Positions 63,941 through 64,000 of a stretch of DNA of 64,000 nucleotides are shown here, piece after piece (positions within the stretch are counted from its first letter, which is position 1; each line of letters starts with the position of its first letter). The translations under genes were made by a program, and so were the position numbers. The stretch is from Selenomonas ruminantium AC2024 (GTDB lineage Bacteria; Bacillota; Negativicutes; Selenomonadales; Selenomonadaceae), in contig NZ_JIAC01000001.1 of the NCBI RefSeq assembly GCF_000687995.1, positions 992,001-1,056,000 on the forward strand, given 5' to 3'. The notes beneath the pieces are model-generated. The model saw only the letters and a list, made by a program, of their open reading frames with translations, did not search any database and was not told where the DNA came from.

Positions 63941-64000
63941 ATGGAGCGTTTTAGGCACCGTGCCGCAGACGAACTGCGCCCCTGTAAAATTCACCGCAAA
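63941..64000 (+). CDS. rph: Ribonuclease PH (partial, N-terminus only)
   Basis: Twenty codons from the ATG at 63941 to the window end. The encoded RHRAADELRPCKIHRK matches the RNase PH opening (R-x-x-D-E-L-R-P-x-K-I). RNase PH trims tRNA 3' ends with phosphate. The ribosome site AGGAG lies 9 bases upstream. The position after murI fits the common racE-rph neighbourhood. Confidence 0.75.
   Translation, partial: MERFRHRAADELRPCKIHRK

Overview
The window looks like part of the chromosome of a Gram-negative-staining Firmicute of the Negativicutes, most likely a Selenomonas-type rumen or oral anaerobe. The reasons are the Firmicute-style division/cell-wall cluster, the meso-diaminopimelate type MurE, the csaB/DUF5693 pair linked to SLH-anchored envelopes, a GlgC/GlgD glycogen operon, strong AGGAGG ribosome binding sites and very frequent TTG start codons. 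This placement is inferred from gene content and sequence style; no database search was possible. Nearly all genes are on the + strand.

Layout. 1-1360: a DUF1858 protein (minus strand) and a secreted polysaccharide deacetylase. 1435-14410: the dcw cluster mraZ-rsmH-ftsL-murE-murF-mraY-murD-murG-murC-ddl-ftsQ-ftsZ, with DnaA-like boxes and a MraZ-type operator in front. ftsI, ftsW, murB and ftsA are not in it. 14430-15782: tRNA-Tyr, tRNA-Met, a Tat-exported amidase and a small membrane protein. 16136-28239: a six-gene glycogen operon (glgC, glgD, glgP, glgB, glgA, and a GH13-GH77 fusion). 28240-32620: guaA and eno, each with a predicted standalone minus-strand small RNA upstream. 32729-37758: an M48 protease with a hairpin-embedded start, then a ROK regulator, PHP phosphatase and MFS transporter. 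37942-45704: secA, prfB (no programmed frameshift), a DUF2993 protein, DUF5693 protein and csaB. 45751-51246: a three-gene Wadjet/MksBEF-like SMC system (jetA-jetB-jetC) with no jetD behind it. 51708-55576: two paralogous chemoreceptors, each behind a structurally similar leader RNA. 55696-60080: an SGNH hydrolase, a TPR lipoprotein-like secreted protein, an HD-GYP protein with a degenerate receiver, and a secreted orphan. 60091-61246: two tRNA-Thr, two inverted copies of a structured repeat, and two tRNA-Ser on the minus strand. 61337-64000: murI, a thioesterase, a membrane-anchored orphan, a CofE-like protein and the start of rph.

The most interesting items are (i) the jetABC locus without the JetD nuclease; (ii) the paired MCP leader RNAs, where one stem covaries and a variable hairpin is kept in position while its sequence is not; (iii) the two 60.4-60.9 kb repeats, whose outer arms differ between copies but pair within each copy, with the wobble pairs pointing to the same sense strand; and (iv) two promoter-to-terminator small RNA units upstream of guaA and eno.
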